This document shows, in pieces, positions 38,414 through 47,721 of a stretch of 64,000 nt of DNA. The position numbers and the translations under genes are program-made. This DNA is from Campylobacter concisus (GTDB lineage Bacteria; Campylobacterota; Campylobacteria; Campylobacterales; Campylobacteraceae), in NCBI RefSeq assembly GCF_003049705.1, contig NZ_PIRF01000004.1:124001-188000 (forward strand). The letters are read 5' to 3'. The notes under the pieces are model-generated. The model had not been told where the DNA came from, made no database searches, and saw only the letters and a list, made by a program, of their open reading frames with translations. The first letter of the stretch is position 1, and every line of letters starts with the position of its first letter.

Positions 38414-38498
38414 GCGATCATGGTGGAATTGGTAGACACGCTATCTTGAGGGGGTAGTGCCGTTAGGTGTGCGAGTTCGAGTCTCGCTGATCGCACCA
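38414..38498 (+). tRNA. tRNA-Leu (anticodon GAG)
   Basis: The 85-nt sequence has an acceptor stem GCGATCA (38414-38420) with TGATCGC (38488-38494), discriminator A and an encoded CCA (38496-38498). The anticodon stem CTATC/GGTAG holds the loop TTGAGGG with anticodon GAG at 38448-38450, decoding CUC/CUU. The long variable arm marks a class II (leucine) tRNA. The T arm carries GTTCGAGTC. Confidence 0.96.
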
Positions 38499-38553
38499 TC
38501 CAATCTTACACTTCAAAATCCAAAATCTTACAAAATTTAAAAAGGGGGAATTT

Positions 38554-39417
38554 ATGCTAGATAAAAAGCGTGCTTTAAAACAGCTACAAAATGAAGCAGA
38601 TGATACCGCTATCTATACGCTACTTGAAGCTAGTGAAAAAAATGAAGAAAATAAAAAAATACTTCGTAAATTAATCACTGAAGAAAAACGACACTATGCT
38701 TTTTGCCAAAAGATAACAGGTGAGAGTAGAACTGCAAATTTATTCAAAGTCATATTCTATACGATACTCGTTAAAATTTTTGGAACCTCTTTTACTTTAA
38801 AATTTATGGAGTCACGCGAAGAAGACGCAGAGCAATTTTATCTTGGTATCGTTGATGAGTATCCTGAAGCTAGAGATATTTATGATGAAGAAGTAAATCA
38901 TGAAAACAATTTAATCTCTATGCTAAAAGACACAAAGCTCGTAAATGCCGGCGGCATTGTTCTTGGTATGAATGACGCATTAGTTGAGTTAACTGGCACG
39001 CTAAGTGGCATCGCTCTAGCTTTTTCAAATACAAAATCAGTTGGTGCGACGGGCCTTATCATGGGTATTGCAGCTGCACTTTCCATGGCTGGCTCAGCAT
39101 ATCTTGAGTCAAAAGAAAATCCAAGCGACGAGATCAAACCGCTTACCTATTCGCTCTACACAGGTGGTTCTTACATCATAACAACGGCGTTTTTGATACT
39201 TCCATTTTTCATCTTTTCAAGTGGTGTTTACGCTGTCTTGTCGATGTTTTTCTTTGCCTTTGTTGCCATTATCACTTACAACTTTTACATAAGCGTGGCA
39301 AAAGAGCTTAAATTTTTACCAAGAGTGATTGAGATGTGTGTGATAACTTTTGGTGTTGCGATCATTTCGTTTGGTATTGGCTTTTTAGTCAAGCACTATT
39401 TTGGCTTAGATATTTAA
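38554..39417 (+). CDS. MbfA-like protein: ferritin-like domain fused to VIT1/CCC1 transporter
   Basis: The 287-aa protein joins an N-terminal rubrerythrin/ferritin-like helix bundle (about 1-125) to a VIT1/CCC1-type membrane domain with about five helices (about 130-285; GMNDALVELTGTLSGIA). Two ExxH di-iron motifs are visible: E44/H47 and E113/H116, with further Glu at 14 and 89-90. Related MbfA proteins export iron or manganese; function here is inferred. A strong AAAGGGGG site precedes the ATG. Its end overlaps convergent ribD by 4 nt. Confidence 0.85.
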   Translation: MLDKKRALKQLQNEADDTAIYTLLEASEKNEENKKILRKLITEEKRHYAFCQKITGESRTANLFKVIFYTILVKIFGTSFTLKFMESREEDAEQFYLGIVDEYPEARDIYDEEVNHENNLISMLKDTKLVNAGGIVLGMNDALVELTGTLSGIALAFSNTKSVGATGLIMGIAAALSMAGSAYLESKENPSDEIKPLTYSLYTGGSYIITTAFLILPFFIFSSGVYAVLSMFFFAFVAIITYNFYISVAKELKFLPRVIEMCVITFGVAIISFGIGFLVKHYFGLDI

Positions 39418-40475
39418 TCCAAAATTTCATACCAGGTGTAGCTATCGTCTCCAAAATTCCCACTAAATAGTGGCTTTAAATTTAGATCAAGGCTCAAGCT
39501 TTTACCATCCTTAAAATTTGAGCTTTGATAGATAAGTAGCCACTTTACATTTGCTAGCTTGCCCTCTTTTGCAAGTTTTAAAAACTCACCAGCCCCTTCA
39601 AACATGCAAAGTCCTTTTAGATTAAACTCTTTTTGAATGCTAACTTTGCGCCCTGACACGCTAAAAAGTGGTATTGTCCTATCAAATTTATCACTTCTTG
39701 AGTAGATTATGACATCTGGATTTTTGCCGCCACTTACTAGCCTACTATCAAGCTTTGGGCGATCAACTCGCACTGTGTTGCCGCCGATCACTAGCGTATC
39801 TATGACGCTTCTTAGTTTATGGACGTGTGTACGGCTAAGTTCATTTGTGATGATGCCGCCACTTGCCACACCATTTTTACTAATTGCGATTTTTAAAAAG
39901 CTAAAGCCACCATTTTGATAGGCTAAAAATGGCTCAAGTAGCTTATCACAACGCTCTTTTAAAATGCCAAGTTTAACTTTTATACCAGTGCTTTTAAGCA
40001 AATTACTACCACCACTTGCGATTTTATTTTTATCGTAGCTGCCTATTATCACCCTACTAAAGCCAAGTTCTTTTAGCAAATTTGCACAAGGTGGCGTTTT
40101 GCCATGATGTAGGCAAGGTTCAAGCGTGACGTAAGCCTTTGCATTTTTTAGTAAATTTGAGTGGTTATTTAGTATAAATTCGTAGGTAAATTTTGGCTCC
40201 AAAAGGCCAAATTCGTCCTCTTTTATATTAGAGTTAAATTTATCGTTATATGCTTTTATAAAATCTTCTTTAAATTTTTCACTTTTTTTGCAAAGTGCAA
40301 AAAGTATCGCTGTCGGTTCAGCGTGTAAATATCCAGCCTTTTCATGAGCCTTGCAAGATAAAATTTGACCATTTTTATCAAGGATAAGGCATCCAACGGC
40401 TGGATTTGGATAGGTCAAGATCTGAAATTTCCAAGCCTCGCTTAAAGCAAGATCCATGTAAAATTCGTCGTTCAT
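39414..40475 (-). CDS. ribD: Riboflavin biosynthesis deaminase/reductase RibD
   Basis: This bifunctional enzyme catalyses steps 2 and 3 of riboflavin synthesis. The N-terminal deaminase zinc site is H51-A-E53 with C121 (in PCLHHGKTPPC) and C130. The C-terminal reductase domain begins near 185 (FLKIAISKNG). About 40 extra residues (roughly 62-105) lie between HAE and the PC motif compared with the usual spacing. The 353-aa length is otherwise normal. The Shine-Dalgarno is weak. Confidence 0.93.
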   Translation of the reverse strand: MNDEFYMDLALSEAWKFQILTYPNPAVGCLILDKNGQILSCKAHEKAGYLHAEPTAILFALCKKSEKFKEDFIKAYNDKFNSNIKEDEFGLLEPKFTYEFILNNHSNLLKNAKAYVTLEPCLHHGKTPPCANLLKELGFSRVIIGSYDKNKIASGGSNLLKSTGIKVKLGILKERCDKLLEPFLAYQNGGFSFLKIAISKNGVASGGIITNELSRTHVHKLRSVIDTLVIGGNTVRVDRPKLDSRLVSGGKNPDVIIYSRSDKFDRTIPLFSVSGRKVSIQKEFNLKGLCMFEGAGEFLKLAKEGKLANVKWLLIYQSSNFKDGKSLSLDLNLKPLFSGNFGDDSYTWYEILD

Positions 40476-40490
40476 CTTAGCAGACTATAT

Positions 40491-41042
40491 TTATTTTCCT
40501 ATATCTTTTATCTCATCAACAAGAGTTTTTGAGATCAAGTCAATATCGGTCGGCTCATCCTCTGCGTCCCACCTAAAAGCAGCAATCTCTGCCAAAACCG
40601 CGATCTCTTTAAAATAGCTATATTTCGTTGTAGAAAGTGGTATAGCGTAAGAGACCAAAAGCCTATCAGCGTTATCATAAATTTCCACGCTATAGCGAAA
40701 GTGTGGCTTGTTTAACGCCTTGCCACCCCAGTTAAACCATCTTTTATAGTCCATTTGTATTTTTATCTTGAAGCTATTTTCGTCCCCTAAAATGCCCTGC
40801 TCTTTTAGATGTTTGTTTATAAATTCCATAAACTCATCACAAAGTTCGCTTTCATTTTTATAGTTAGTGTTGTGCTCGTATCTAGTTGGTTGATTTATCA
40901 ATGTTAGGTTAAAATCACTAACAATGTATTTAGCCACGCCTTTTTGTATCGGCGTTGGCTCAACATTATATTTATATCTTCCACCACATCCAACGAAGAA
41001 AACACTTAAAACTATTAAAAAGAGTATTTTTACAAATTTCAT
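40491..41042 (-). CDS. Lipoprotein of unknown function
   Basis: The 183-aa protein has a lipoprotein signal: hydrophobic 4-15 and lipobox FVGC with Cys19, followed by Gly-Gly-Arg. The mature part has no motif I know; it is mixed alpha/beta and contains a WFNWGGKALNKPHF block. It lies 11 nt after fhs and 15 nt before ribD, all leftward, with no known functional link. Confidence 0.82.
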   Translation of the reverse strand: MKFVKILFLIVLSVFFVGCGGRYKYNVEPTPIQKGVAKYIVSDFNLTLINQPTRYEHNTNYKNESELCDEFMEFINKHLKEQGILGDENSFKIKIQMDYKRWFNWGGKALNKPHFRYSVEIYDNADRLLVSYAIPLSTTKYSYFKEIAVLAEIAAFRWDAEDEPTDIDLISKTLVDEIKDIGK

Positions 41043-41053
41043 ATTTTCTAAAT

Positions 41054-42703
41054 TTACGATAAGCCGTCAATCTTGCCGTCTGCATCTATCTTCATATTGA
41101 CAGCAGCTGGCACTTTTGGAAGTCCTGGCATTAGCATGATCTTACCGCAAACTGCGACGATAAAGCCAGCTCCCGTTCTAATGTCAAGGTCTTTTACGCT
41201 AAATATAAAGCCCTTTGCTCTACCCAAAAGCTTCGCATCGTCGCTAAATGAATACTGAGTTTTTGCGATACAAACTGGCAAATGACTCAAATTGAGCTCT
41301 TTTATCATCTCAATCTTTTTAAGAGCGGCTTCCTCAAAGACCACCTCACCAGCTCCATAAATTTCCTTAGCGACTTTTTCTATTTTAGTTTTCGTATCAT
41401 CGCTCATCTCGTATGTGAAATTTATCTTACTTGGCTTATCGCACGCTTTTAAAACTAGCTCGGCAAGCTCAATCGCACCTTTGCCACCTTTTAAGAAATT
41501 CTCACAAACTGCCACTTCTACGCCAAGCTCACGGCAGTACTCTTTTACGAAATTTATCTCTTCATCAGTGTCAAAGCCAAATTTATTAAGCGCCACAACC
41601 ACGTTTTGACCAAATTTACCTTTTAAATTTTCGATGTGTCCGCCAAGATTTTCGATACCTTTTTTAAGGGCGTTCATATCTGGTTTTGTTATCTCGTCCT
41701 TGTTTGCTTCGCCGTTATATTTTAGCGATCTGATCGTACTTACAAGCACTACAGCACTTGGTTTGATATCAGCAACCCTGCATTTTATATCTAAAAATTT
41801 CTCCGCTCCAAGCTCCGAGCCAAAGCCAGCTTCTGTGATGACGTAGTCTGCTAAATTTAGAGCTGTTTTTGTTGCGATGACTGAGTTGCAGCCGTGTGCG
41901 ATGTTTGCAAATGGACCGCCATGCACAAGCGTAGGTGTGTGCTCTAGTGTTTGAAATAAATTTGGCTTGATCGCATCTTTTAAAAGTATACAAACAGCGT
42001 CTTGGCAGCCTAGATCACGCACATAGATAGGCTTTTTATCACTATCATAGGCAACCATGATGTTTGCCACGCGCTCTTTTAGATCAGATAAGCTTGTGGC
42101 TAGACAAAGTACAGCCATGATCTCGCTTGCTGCAGTGATGTTAAAGCCATCTTCTCTTGGCACGCCATCCGTTCTGCCACCTTGACCCACAGTGATAAAT
42201 CTAAGCGCGCGGTCGTTCATATCCATACAGCGCTTCCATAAAATTTTCTCTATTTTTAGTGGGTTTTCTTGATAGAGGCTATTATCTATCATTGCAGAAA
42301 TCAGGTTATTTGCCGATGTTATCGCGTGAAAATCGCCAGTGAAGTGTAAATTTAGATCCTCCATAGGCGCAAGCTGCGAGTAGCCACCACCTGCTGCTCC
42401 ACCCTTTATGCCAAAAACTGGTCCAAGAGATGGCTCGCGAAGTGCTAGGCAAACCTTTTTATTAAGTGAATTTAGCGCGTCAGCTAGGCCGATCGACATA
42501 GTCGTTTTGCCCTCGCCGTATGGGGTTGGGTTAGTCGCGGTGACTAAGATGAGCTTTGAGTTTGATGGCTCAAGTCTAGGGGAAATTTTAGCCTTAAATT
42601 TGCCGTAAAGTTCAAGCTCGTCTTCGCTTAAACCTAGTCTTGCAGCAACTTTACTGATGTGTTCTAGTTTTGTTTGATGAGTTATCTCGATGTCGCTTAG
42701 CAT
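41054..42703 (-). CDS. fhs: Formate--tetrahydrofolate ligase
   Basis: The enzyme makes 10-formyl-THF from formate, THF and ATP, feeding purine and fMet-tRNA synthesis. The 549-aa protein has the P-loop TPYGEGKTTMSIGLADAL, LREPSLGPVFG and GGAAGGGYSQ, and fits the family length of about 555. The ATG directly abuts the rimP stop. Campylobacters use and produce formate, which would suit this enzyme (inference). Confidence 0.96.
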   Translation of the reverse strand: MLSDIEITHQTKLEHISKVAARLGLSEDELELYGKFKAKISPRLEPSNSKLILVTATNPTPYGEGKTTMSIGLADALNSLNKKVCLALREPSLGPVFGIKGGAAGGGYSQLAPMEDLNLHFTGDFHAITSANNLISAMIDNSLYQENPLKIEKILWKRCMDMNDRALRFITVGQGGRTDGVPREDGFNITAASEIMAVLCLATSLSDLKERVANIMVAYDSDKKPIYVRDLGCQDAVCILLKDAIKPNLFQTLEHTPTLVHGGPFANIAHGCNSVIATKTALNLADYVITEAGFGSELGAEKFLDIKCRVADIKPSAVVLVSTIRSLKYNGEANKDEITKPDMNALKKGIENLGGHIENLKGKFGQNVVVALNKFGFDTDEEINFVKEYCRELGVEVAVCENFLKGGKGAIELAELVLKACDKPSKINFTYEMSDDTKTKIEKVAKEIYGAGEVVFEEAALKKIEMIKELNLSHLPVCIAKTQYSFSDDAKLLGRAKGFIFSVKDLDIRTGAGFIVAVCGKIMLMPGLPKVPAAVNMKIDADGKIDGLS

Positions 42704-43120
42704 TTACCACTCCAAATATGTTTTTGCTTTTTTTATCTCACTGATGTTGATCTCAAAAATTCCCTCTTCGTTTTCTACTGCGATGTTCTCTTCATCCGCT
42801 TTTACGAGTCTTCCTGTAAATTTATCAGCCTCGGTTTGAATTTTAACTAGCTCACCGATGCTTGATTTAAAATGAGATGGCTTACTAAGCTTTCTTTCAA
42901 GGCCAGGCGAGCTAACTTCAAGGTTATAGTCCCCACTAACTGGTGGTGTCACGTCAAAGATAGGCGAGAGTAGACGGCTCACTTTTTCACAGTCATCTAG
43001 GCTAACTCCGCCATTTTTCGTGATATAAACTCTAAAAATAGCCTTACCATTTTCATTTGCGATCTCGCTGTCGTAAAGCTCTACACCGCATTCGCGTACT
43101 AGTTTGTCTAAATTATCCAT
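42704..43120 (-). CDS. rimP: Ribosome maturation factor RimP
   Basis: The 138-aa protein has the RimP N-terminal domain (VELYDSEIANENGKAIFRVYI; DCEKVSR; YNLEVSSPGLERKL) and a C-terminal SH3-like domain. It acts in 30S assembly. It overlaps rbfA by 8 nt. A conserved neighbour set (infB-rbfA-rimP) supports the call. Confidence 0.95.
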   Translation of the reverse strand: MDNLDKLVRECGVELYDSEIANENGKAIFRVYITKNGGVSLDDCEKVSRLLSPIFDVTPPVSGDYNLEVSSPGLERKLSKPSHFKSSIGELVKIQTEADKFTGRLVKADEENIAVENEEGIFEINISEIKKAKTYLEW

Positions 43121-43478
43121 TTTTGTTTAAATCCTTTGAAATTTTATCAAACAACTTATCCATATGGTTTTGATACTCTAATCTATCATCAAATTTAAAG
43201 TGAAAATTTGGGCATCTATACCAGCCCTCAGCTGCCATACAGTGGTTTTGCAAATGCCTACAAACTCGCTTTAGATGCCCCAAAATATACTCTTGTTCAC
43301 GCTCATCAAAAGCCATCTTATCAAGATAAACAAAGGCATCATATCTGCCCTTTTTACACTCGACATCGGTGACGCAAAGCCCTTTTAAAATGCTATCTTC
43401 AAGAGTGGCTAGAGCCTCTGGAATGAGCTCTTTTAGCACACTCTCTGTTCTCATACGCTTTATTTCGTTAGCGTTCAT
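43113..43478 (-). CDS. rbfA: Ribosome-binding factor A
   Basis: The 121-aa protein has the KH-like RbfA fold, recognised from length, the N-terminal [18 protein letters not shown] helix, [18 protein letters not shown] and its place between infB and rimP. It helps 16S 5'-end maturation in 30S assembly. The final third ([18 protein letters not shown]) matches the family's F-x-D-x-S region only loosely. Confidence 0.9.
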   Translation of the reverse strand: MNANEIKRMRTESVLKELIPEALATLEDSILKGLCVTDVECKKGRYDAFVYLDKMAFDEREQEYILGHLKRVCRHLQNHCMAAEGWYRCPNFHFKFDDRLEYQNHMDKLFDKISKDLNKNG

Positions 43479-46123
43479 AGAGTAGCTTTCTCCTTGACTT
43501 CTTTGAAGCTTTCGATATAGTCGTTTTCTCTGATGTCATTGAAATTTTCGATACCAACGCCACACTCGTAGCCTTTAGCGACCTCTTTAACGTCATCCTT
43601 GAAGCGTTTGAGCGAACTTACTGAGCCCTCATAAACGACCACACCTTCTCTAATAAGGCGAATTTTTGCGCCTCTGTTTATCGTGCCCTCAGTGACGATA
43701 CATCCAGCGATAGCACCAACTTTTGGCACATGGATCACTTGACGAACCTGAGCTTGACCAAGCTGCTCTTCTCTGATGATTGGTGACATTAGTCCGCCCA
43801 AGATTGCTTTCACGTCGTCAATTAAATTATAAATAACGTTATAAGTTTTAATTTCAACGCCACTCTCTTTTGCCTTTTCTTTTATCTCGCCAGTTGGTCT
43901 TATGTTAAAGCCAAGGATTATACAGTCTTCGCTCGCACTAGCAAGTGCTACATCGCTTTGCGTGATGCCGCCAACACCTGAGTGGATGACATTTACCCTG
44001 ATCTCATCATTTGCTAGTTTTTCTAGACTTGCTTTTAGCGCCTCAAGTGAGCCACCAACGTCAGCTTTAATAATAACTGGAAGCGTCTTTAACTCACCTT
44101 CAGCGATCTTAGCACTAAGCTCATCAATACTAACTTTTGTGCTCTTGCTAAGCTCTTTTTGGCGGATATATTCAGCCTTTTTCTGCGCGTATTCACGAGC
44201 CTCTTTATCAGTTTTTACGCCTATTAGCGTCTCGCCTGCCTCTGCTATCTCGCTAAGACCTACTATCACACCGCATTCGCCTGGTTTTATATCTTGCAAA
44301 GGCTTACCTTGGTCATTAAGCAAGCTTCTTATCTTTCCATATGCAACACCAGCTACGACAGTATCTCCAACATGAAGCGTACCATTTTCAACGATGATAG
44401 TAGCTACTGGACCACGACCTTTTTGAAGTGAGCTCTCGATAACAGTTGCTTTTGCGTTTGCCTTTGGATTTGCTTTTAGTTCTAAAAGCTCAGCTTGTAA
44501 AAGTACGATCTCAAGTAGATCATCTATACCCATGCCTGTTTTTGCAGAGATTGGCACAAATTCATACTTTCCGCCCCACTCTGTTGGCATGATATCAAGC
44601 TCAGCAAGACCAGTCTTTACCAGGTCAGGATTTGCTGACTCTTTATCCATTTTGTTTATCGCGATGATTATTGGTACACCAGCAGCTTTTGCGTGACTAA
44701 CTGCCTCTTTTGTTTGTGGTTTTACGCCGTCATCTGCTGCAACAACAATGATAACTATATCAGTTACACCAGCACCTCTTGCACGCATAGCAGTAAACGC
44801 TTCGTGACCTGGAGTGTCGATAAATGTGATGTTTTTGCCGTTTTTATTGACCATATAAGCACCAACATGCTGAGTGATACCGCCGGCCTCTCCTACTGCT
44901 ACACGTGATTTTCTTATGTAATCAAGCAATGAAGTTTTACCATGATCAACGTGGCCCATGATGGTTATAACTGGTGCTCTTGGCTGGAGATTTTCATCGT
45001 CTTTTATCTCTTCCTCATAGGCTGCTACGTAGTCAAATTCTTTTTGATCGTCGATGATATTAACCTCTACATTAAACTCATCGGCTAAAATTTCTATCGC
45101 ATCTTCATCCAAAAAGTCATTTTTAGTTGTCATCATACCAAGCATAAATAACTTACCTATGATCTCGCTTGGCTGTTTGTTTAGCTTTTCAGCAAATTCA
45201 TAAACACGAATTTCTTTTGGAATATTTATAGATGTCACAGCTTCACTGTTTTGTTTATTTTCAGGCTTTTTGTGTTTTTTTCTAGCTCTTCTTTGAATGC
45301 CGCCTTCGCCAAATGAATTTATCGTATTGTTGACCGTAGTTCTCATAACATTTGGCTGTTTTGTCTTTTGAGCAGGTGCTGGTGCTGGGGTTTTAAAACT
45401 AAAATCAGGAAGAACGACTACATCTTCATCTTCTAGTACAATGTCACCAAAATCACTTCCGCCAAGCAGATCCATCTTCTGAGCGCTATCCTTTTTACTT
45501 GCAACAACTACTTTTTTATCTTTTTTCTTTTTCTTAGCTAAATTTTCATCATTTGCTGAAAACATACTTTTAAAATCGCTTATGTTAGCTATGCTTGGCT
45601 CAGGCTTTTTCTCTTCTTTTGTAGCAATTGGCGCTTCATAGTCTTTTTTCTTTTTTACTATCACAAGGCCACGTCTTTTTTGAGTCACATCAGCCAAGCT
45701 CTCTTTTGGTCTTGGAGCTTCGACTTGTTTTTGCTCTACTTTGATTTCTTCTTTTTTAGGCTCAATTTTTTGTTTTTCTTCTAAAATTTGTGCCTCTTTC
45801 TTAGTCTCAGCTTTTACCGACTTTGACTCAGTTTTAGTAGTAGCTTTTTTAGGTTCACTTTTTTGCTTTTCTTCTTTTTTTACTGACTCTTTTTCTATTT
45901 CTTTTTTAGGCTCTTTTTTTGGTTTAGGTTCACTCTTTTTCTTTTTAAATTTATCTGGTATCACGCCAGTTTGAACATATTCATATATAGCTTCGGCCTC
46001 TTCAAGGCTAACTGCATTTGAGTGAGTTTTGACTTTTAATCCTAGCTCTTGAGCTTTTTCTACTATCTCTTTACTTGGATAGCCAAGCTCGTTTGCGATC
46101 TCTGAAATCCTAACATTGCTCAT
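43475..46123 (-). CDS. infB: Translation initiation factor IF-2
   Basis: The 882-aa protein has an IF2N domain (residues 1-50), a long Lys/Glu-rich low-complexity linker (about 58-210), a second N-domain (about 300-350) and the GTPase: G1 [21 protein letters not shown]. Two OB domains and the C-terminal fMet-tRNA-binding domain follow. The ATG overlaps the ylxR end by 14 nt. AAGGAG lies 11 nt upstream of it. Confidence 0.97.
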   Translation of the reverse strand: MSNVRISEIANELGYPSKEIVEKAQELGLKVKTHSNAVSLEEAEAIYEYVQTGVIPDKFKKKKSEPKPKKEPKKEIEKESVKKEEKQKSEPKKATTKTESKSVKAETKKEAQILEEKQKIEPKKEEIKVEQKQVEAPRPKESLADVTQKRRGLVIVKKKKDYEAPIATKEEKKPEPSIANISDFKSMFSANDENLAKKKKKDKKVVVASKKDSAQKMDLLGGSDFGDIVLEDEDVVVLPDFSFKTPAPAPAQKTKQPNVMRTTVNNTINSFGEGGIQRRARKKHKKPENKQNSEAVTSINIPKEIRVYEFAEKLNKQPSEIIGKLFMLGMMTTKNDFLDEDAIEILADEFNVEVNIIDDQKEFDYVAAYEEEIKDDENLQPRAPVITIMGHVDHGKTSLLDYIRKSRVAVGEAGGITQHVGAYMVNKNGKNITFIDTPGHEAFTAMRARGAGVTDIVIIVVAADDGVKPQTKEAVSHAKAAGVPIIIAINKMDKESANPDLVKTGLAELDIMPTEWGGKYEFVPISAKTGMGIDDLLEIVLLQAELLELKANPKANAKATVIESSLQKGRGPVATIIVENGTLHVGDTVVAGVAYGKIRSLLNDQGKPLQDIKPGECGVIVGLSEIAEAGETLIGVKTDKEAREYAQKKAEYIRQKELSKSTKVSIDELSAKIAEGELKTLPVIIKADVGGSLEALKASLEKLANDEIRVNVIHSGVGGITQSDVALASASEDCIILGFNIRPTGEIKEKAKESGVEIKTYNVIYNLIDDVKAILGGLMSPIIREEQLGQAQVRQVIHVPKVGAIAGCIVTEGTINRGAKIRLIREGVVVYEGSVSSLKRFKDDVKEVAKGYECGVGIENFNDIRENDYIESFKEVKEKATL

Positions 46124-46364
46124 TTAAGAGTATCTCCTTTAACTTCGGTGCATCACAAATAAAAGCACCTTTAGTTTGTTTATCAATTATTTTTTTTAAA
46201 ATTTTTATATCTTTTTGTATACATTTGTCGCACAGATAAAAGCTACGACCATTTCCTTTGCCATGCTCTAAATTTTTACCTACCAAGCGGTATCTTTTTA
46301 GCAAGCTCTGAGAAATTTTAATTTTACAAGCGACACATGTCCTTACAGGATTATTTTTGTTCAT
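46110..46364 (-). CDS. YlxR family RNA-binding protein (RnpM-like)
   Basis: The 84-aa protein has the family signature PVRTCVACK (6-14) with a second basic patch [15 protein letters not shown]. The four cysteines (10, 13, 45, 48) look like a zinc-type pair arrangement. YlxR sits before infB in many bacteria; a B. subtilis member modulates RNase P. The function here is inferred from family. Confidence 0.9.
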   Translation of the reverse strand: MNKNNPVRTCVACKIKISQSLLKRYRLVGKNLEHGKGNGRSFYLCDKCIQKDIKILKKIIDKQTKGAFICDAPKLKEILLNEQC

Positions 46365-46385
46365 TATATCTTTTTAAACTTGTTT

Positions 46386-47270
46386 TTAGCTTTGCGTAAT
46401 TTCGTATCCATCGTTATCAAATGAAAAAACCTCAACCCTAAAATCACTAAATTTACTCTTTAAAATATCTTGTAAATTTTTAGCATCATCTTTGTAAGCG
46501 ATATTTAAAAAGCTTGAGCCTGAGCCTGAAAGCGTACTCATTAAAGCACCATTTTCATAAGCTACTTTTCTAACTTCAAAAAGCTCTTCTAAAGCATGCA
46601 TTCTACGCTCTTCATGCATCAAATCTTTGCTTGCTATTTTTAAGAGATCATACTTTTTTTCATAAAAACAAGACGTTAAAAAAGCGGCATGAGATAAGTT
46701 ATTTACACACTCTTTCATCGTATAGTTCTTTGGTAAAATTTGTCTTGACGAGGATGTACTCATTGGCTTATTTGGGATAACAACTACCGCCTTTATCTCG
46801 TCGCTTAAACTTATTTTATTTGCGTAAACATTGCCATTTTTTACGATCGCGCTGATAAATCCGCCGTGAACTGCTGGTGAGATATTATCAGGATGGGTTT
46901 CGTAGATGATAGCTTTATTCAAAACTGTATCTTTACTTGCCTTAAAACCAGCTATTTCGTATGCTGAAGCAATGGCTCCAACGACAACAGCGGAGCTACT
47001 GCCAAGCCCCCTTGAAAATGGGATATTATTTTCAAAAACGACTCTAAAATTTTCATTTTTACCAGTTAGCTCAAAAAAAATTTCATTAAAAATACTTAAG
47101 AATATATTATTTCTCTTTAAATTTACACTTCCACTGCCTTCGCCGTTTATCGACACTGAGCTAAATTTTGCTGGCTCGATTTTTACGCTATTAAAAAGCT
47201 TCAAACTAAGCCCCAAAGCATCAAAACCAGGGCCCAAATTCGCACTTGTTGCAGGGACTAAGATATTCAA
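46386..47270 (-). CDS. thrB: Homoserine kinase
   Basis: This GHMP kinase of threonine synthesis phosphorylates homoserine. The 294-aa protein has LVPATSANLGPGFDALG at the N-terminus, the ATP loop PFSRGLGSSSAVVVGAI and the C-terminal STLSGSGSSFL motif. The start is TTG at 47268-47270, preceded by AGGAGAAATT. It lies 8 nt after tsaB. Confidence 0.96.
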   Translation of the reverse strand: MNILVPATSANLGPGFDALGLSLKLFNSVKIEPAKFSSVSINGEGSGSVNLKRNNIFLSIFNEIFFELTGKNENFRVVFENNIPFSRGLGSSSAVVVGAIASAYEIAGFKASKDTVLNKAIIYETHPDNISPAVHGGFISAIVKNGNVYANKISLSDEIKAVVVIPNKPMSTSSSRQILPKNYTMKECVNNLSHAAFLTSCFYEKKYDLLKIASKDLMHEERRMHALEELFEVRKVAYENGALMSTLSGSGSSFLNIAYKDDAKNLQDILKSKFSDFRVEVFSFDNDGYEITQS

Positions 47271-47278
47271 AATTTCTC

Positions 47279-47680
47279 CTAAACTGCTTGGATGATATAA
47301 TCTGGAAGTGTATCTGAATTTAGTTTTAATTCATCTAAATTTAAAGGCAACCTAAATCCTACTGGCTCCACTTTTTCAAGTGAAATTTCGCCATCCTTTA
47401 AAACGAAGCTCAAATTTTTATTTGCCCTTATAGCTTGGCTGCCATTTAAGCTAAAGCCGCTAACCGCATAAAATTCGCAACCCTTTGCTAAAGAGAAAGT
47501 CTTTAAGATGACATAGGCCACCTTTAGCCCCATAAAACTGCCTGGCGTATTTGCATAGATAATTTTTGTGATATTAAATTTAGAGGATAAATTTTCTAAG
47601 ATTTTTATCAAAGCTTCACTGACATGTTCATCAGTTGTAATTTCATCAAATTTTACGCCGTCTTTATAGACTCCAACCAA
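47279..47680 (-). CDS. tsaB: TsaB-like protein of t6A tRNA modification (start uncertain)
   Basis: From the TTG at 47680 the product is 133 aa and shows the TsaB block NTPGSFMGLKVAYVILKTFS. TsaB is the pseudo-ASKHA scaffold for TsaD/TsaE in threonylcarbamoyl-A37 synthesis. The frame stays open upstream and encodes EILVVSLSTPLL just before VGVYKDG, which looks like the missing first beta strand, yet no ATG, GTG or TTG precedes it; ATT at 47714-47716 is the best placed codon. The C-terminal half is shorter than in E. coli (231 aa). Position lpxC-tsaB-thrB-ylxR-infB matches recalled C. jejuni order. Confidence 0.72.
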   Translation of the reverse strand: MVGVYKDGVKFDEITTDEHVSEALIKILENLSSKFNITKIIYANTPGSFMGLKVAYVILKTFSLAKGCEFYAVSGFSLNGSQAIRANKNLSFVLKDGEISLEKVEPVGFRLPLNLDELKLNSDTLPDYIIQAV

Positions 47681-47721
47681 GAGCGGAGTCGATAAAGAGA
47701 CAACTAAAATTTCAATATTTT

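Noticed and set aside
38448-38456. Run of five G residues as a phase-variable homopolymer
   Set aside because: The run is part of the anticodon arm of tRNA-Leu(GAG), whose stems pair correctly.
43902-44375. 157-codon plus-strand frame inside infB
   Set aside because: It is a serine-rich antisense shadow of the conserved IF-2 GTPase region.
45540-45960. Repeat-like low-complexity run in the IF-2 gene
   Set aside because: It encodes the usual Lys/Glu-rich N-terminal linker of IF-2, not a tandem repeat array or a recent insertion.
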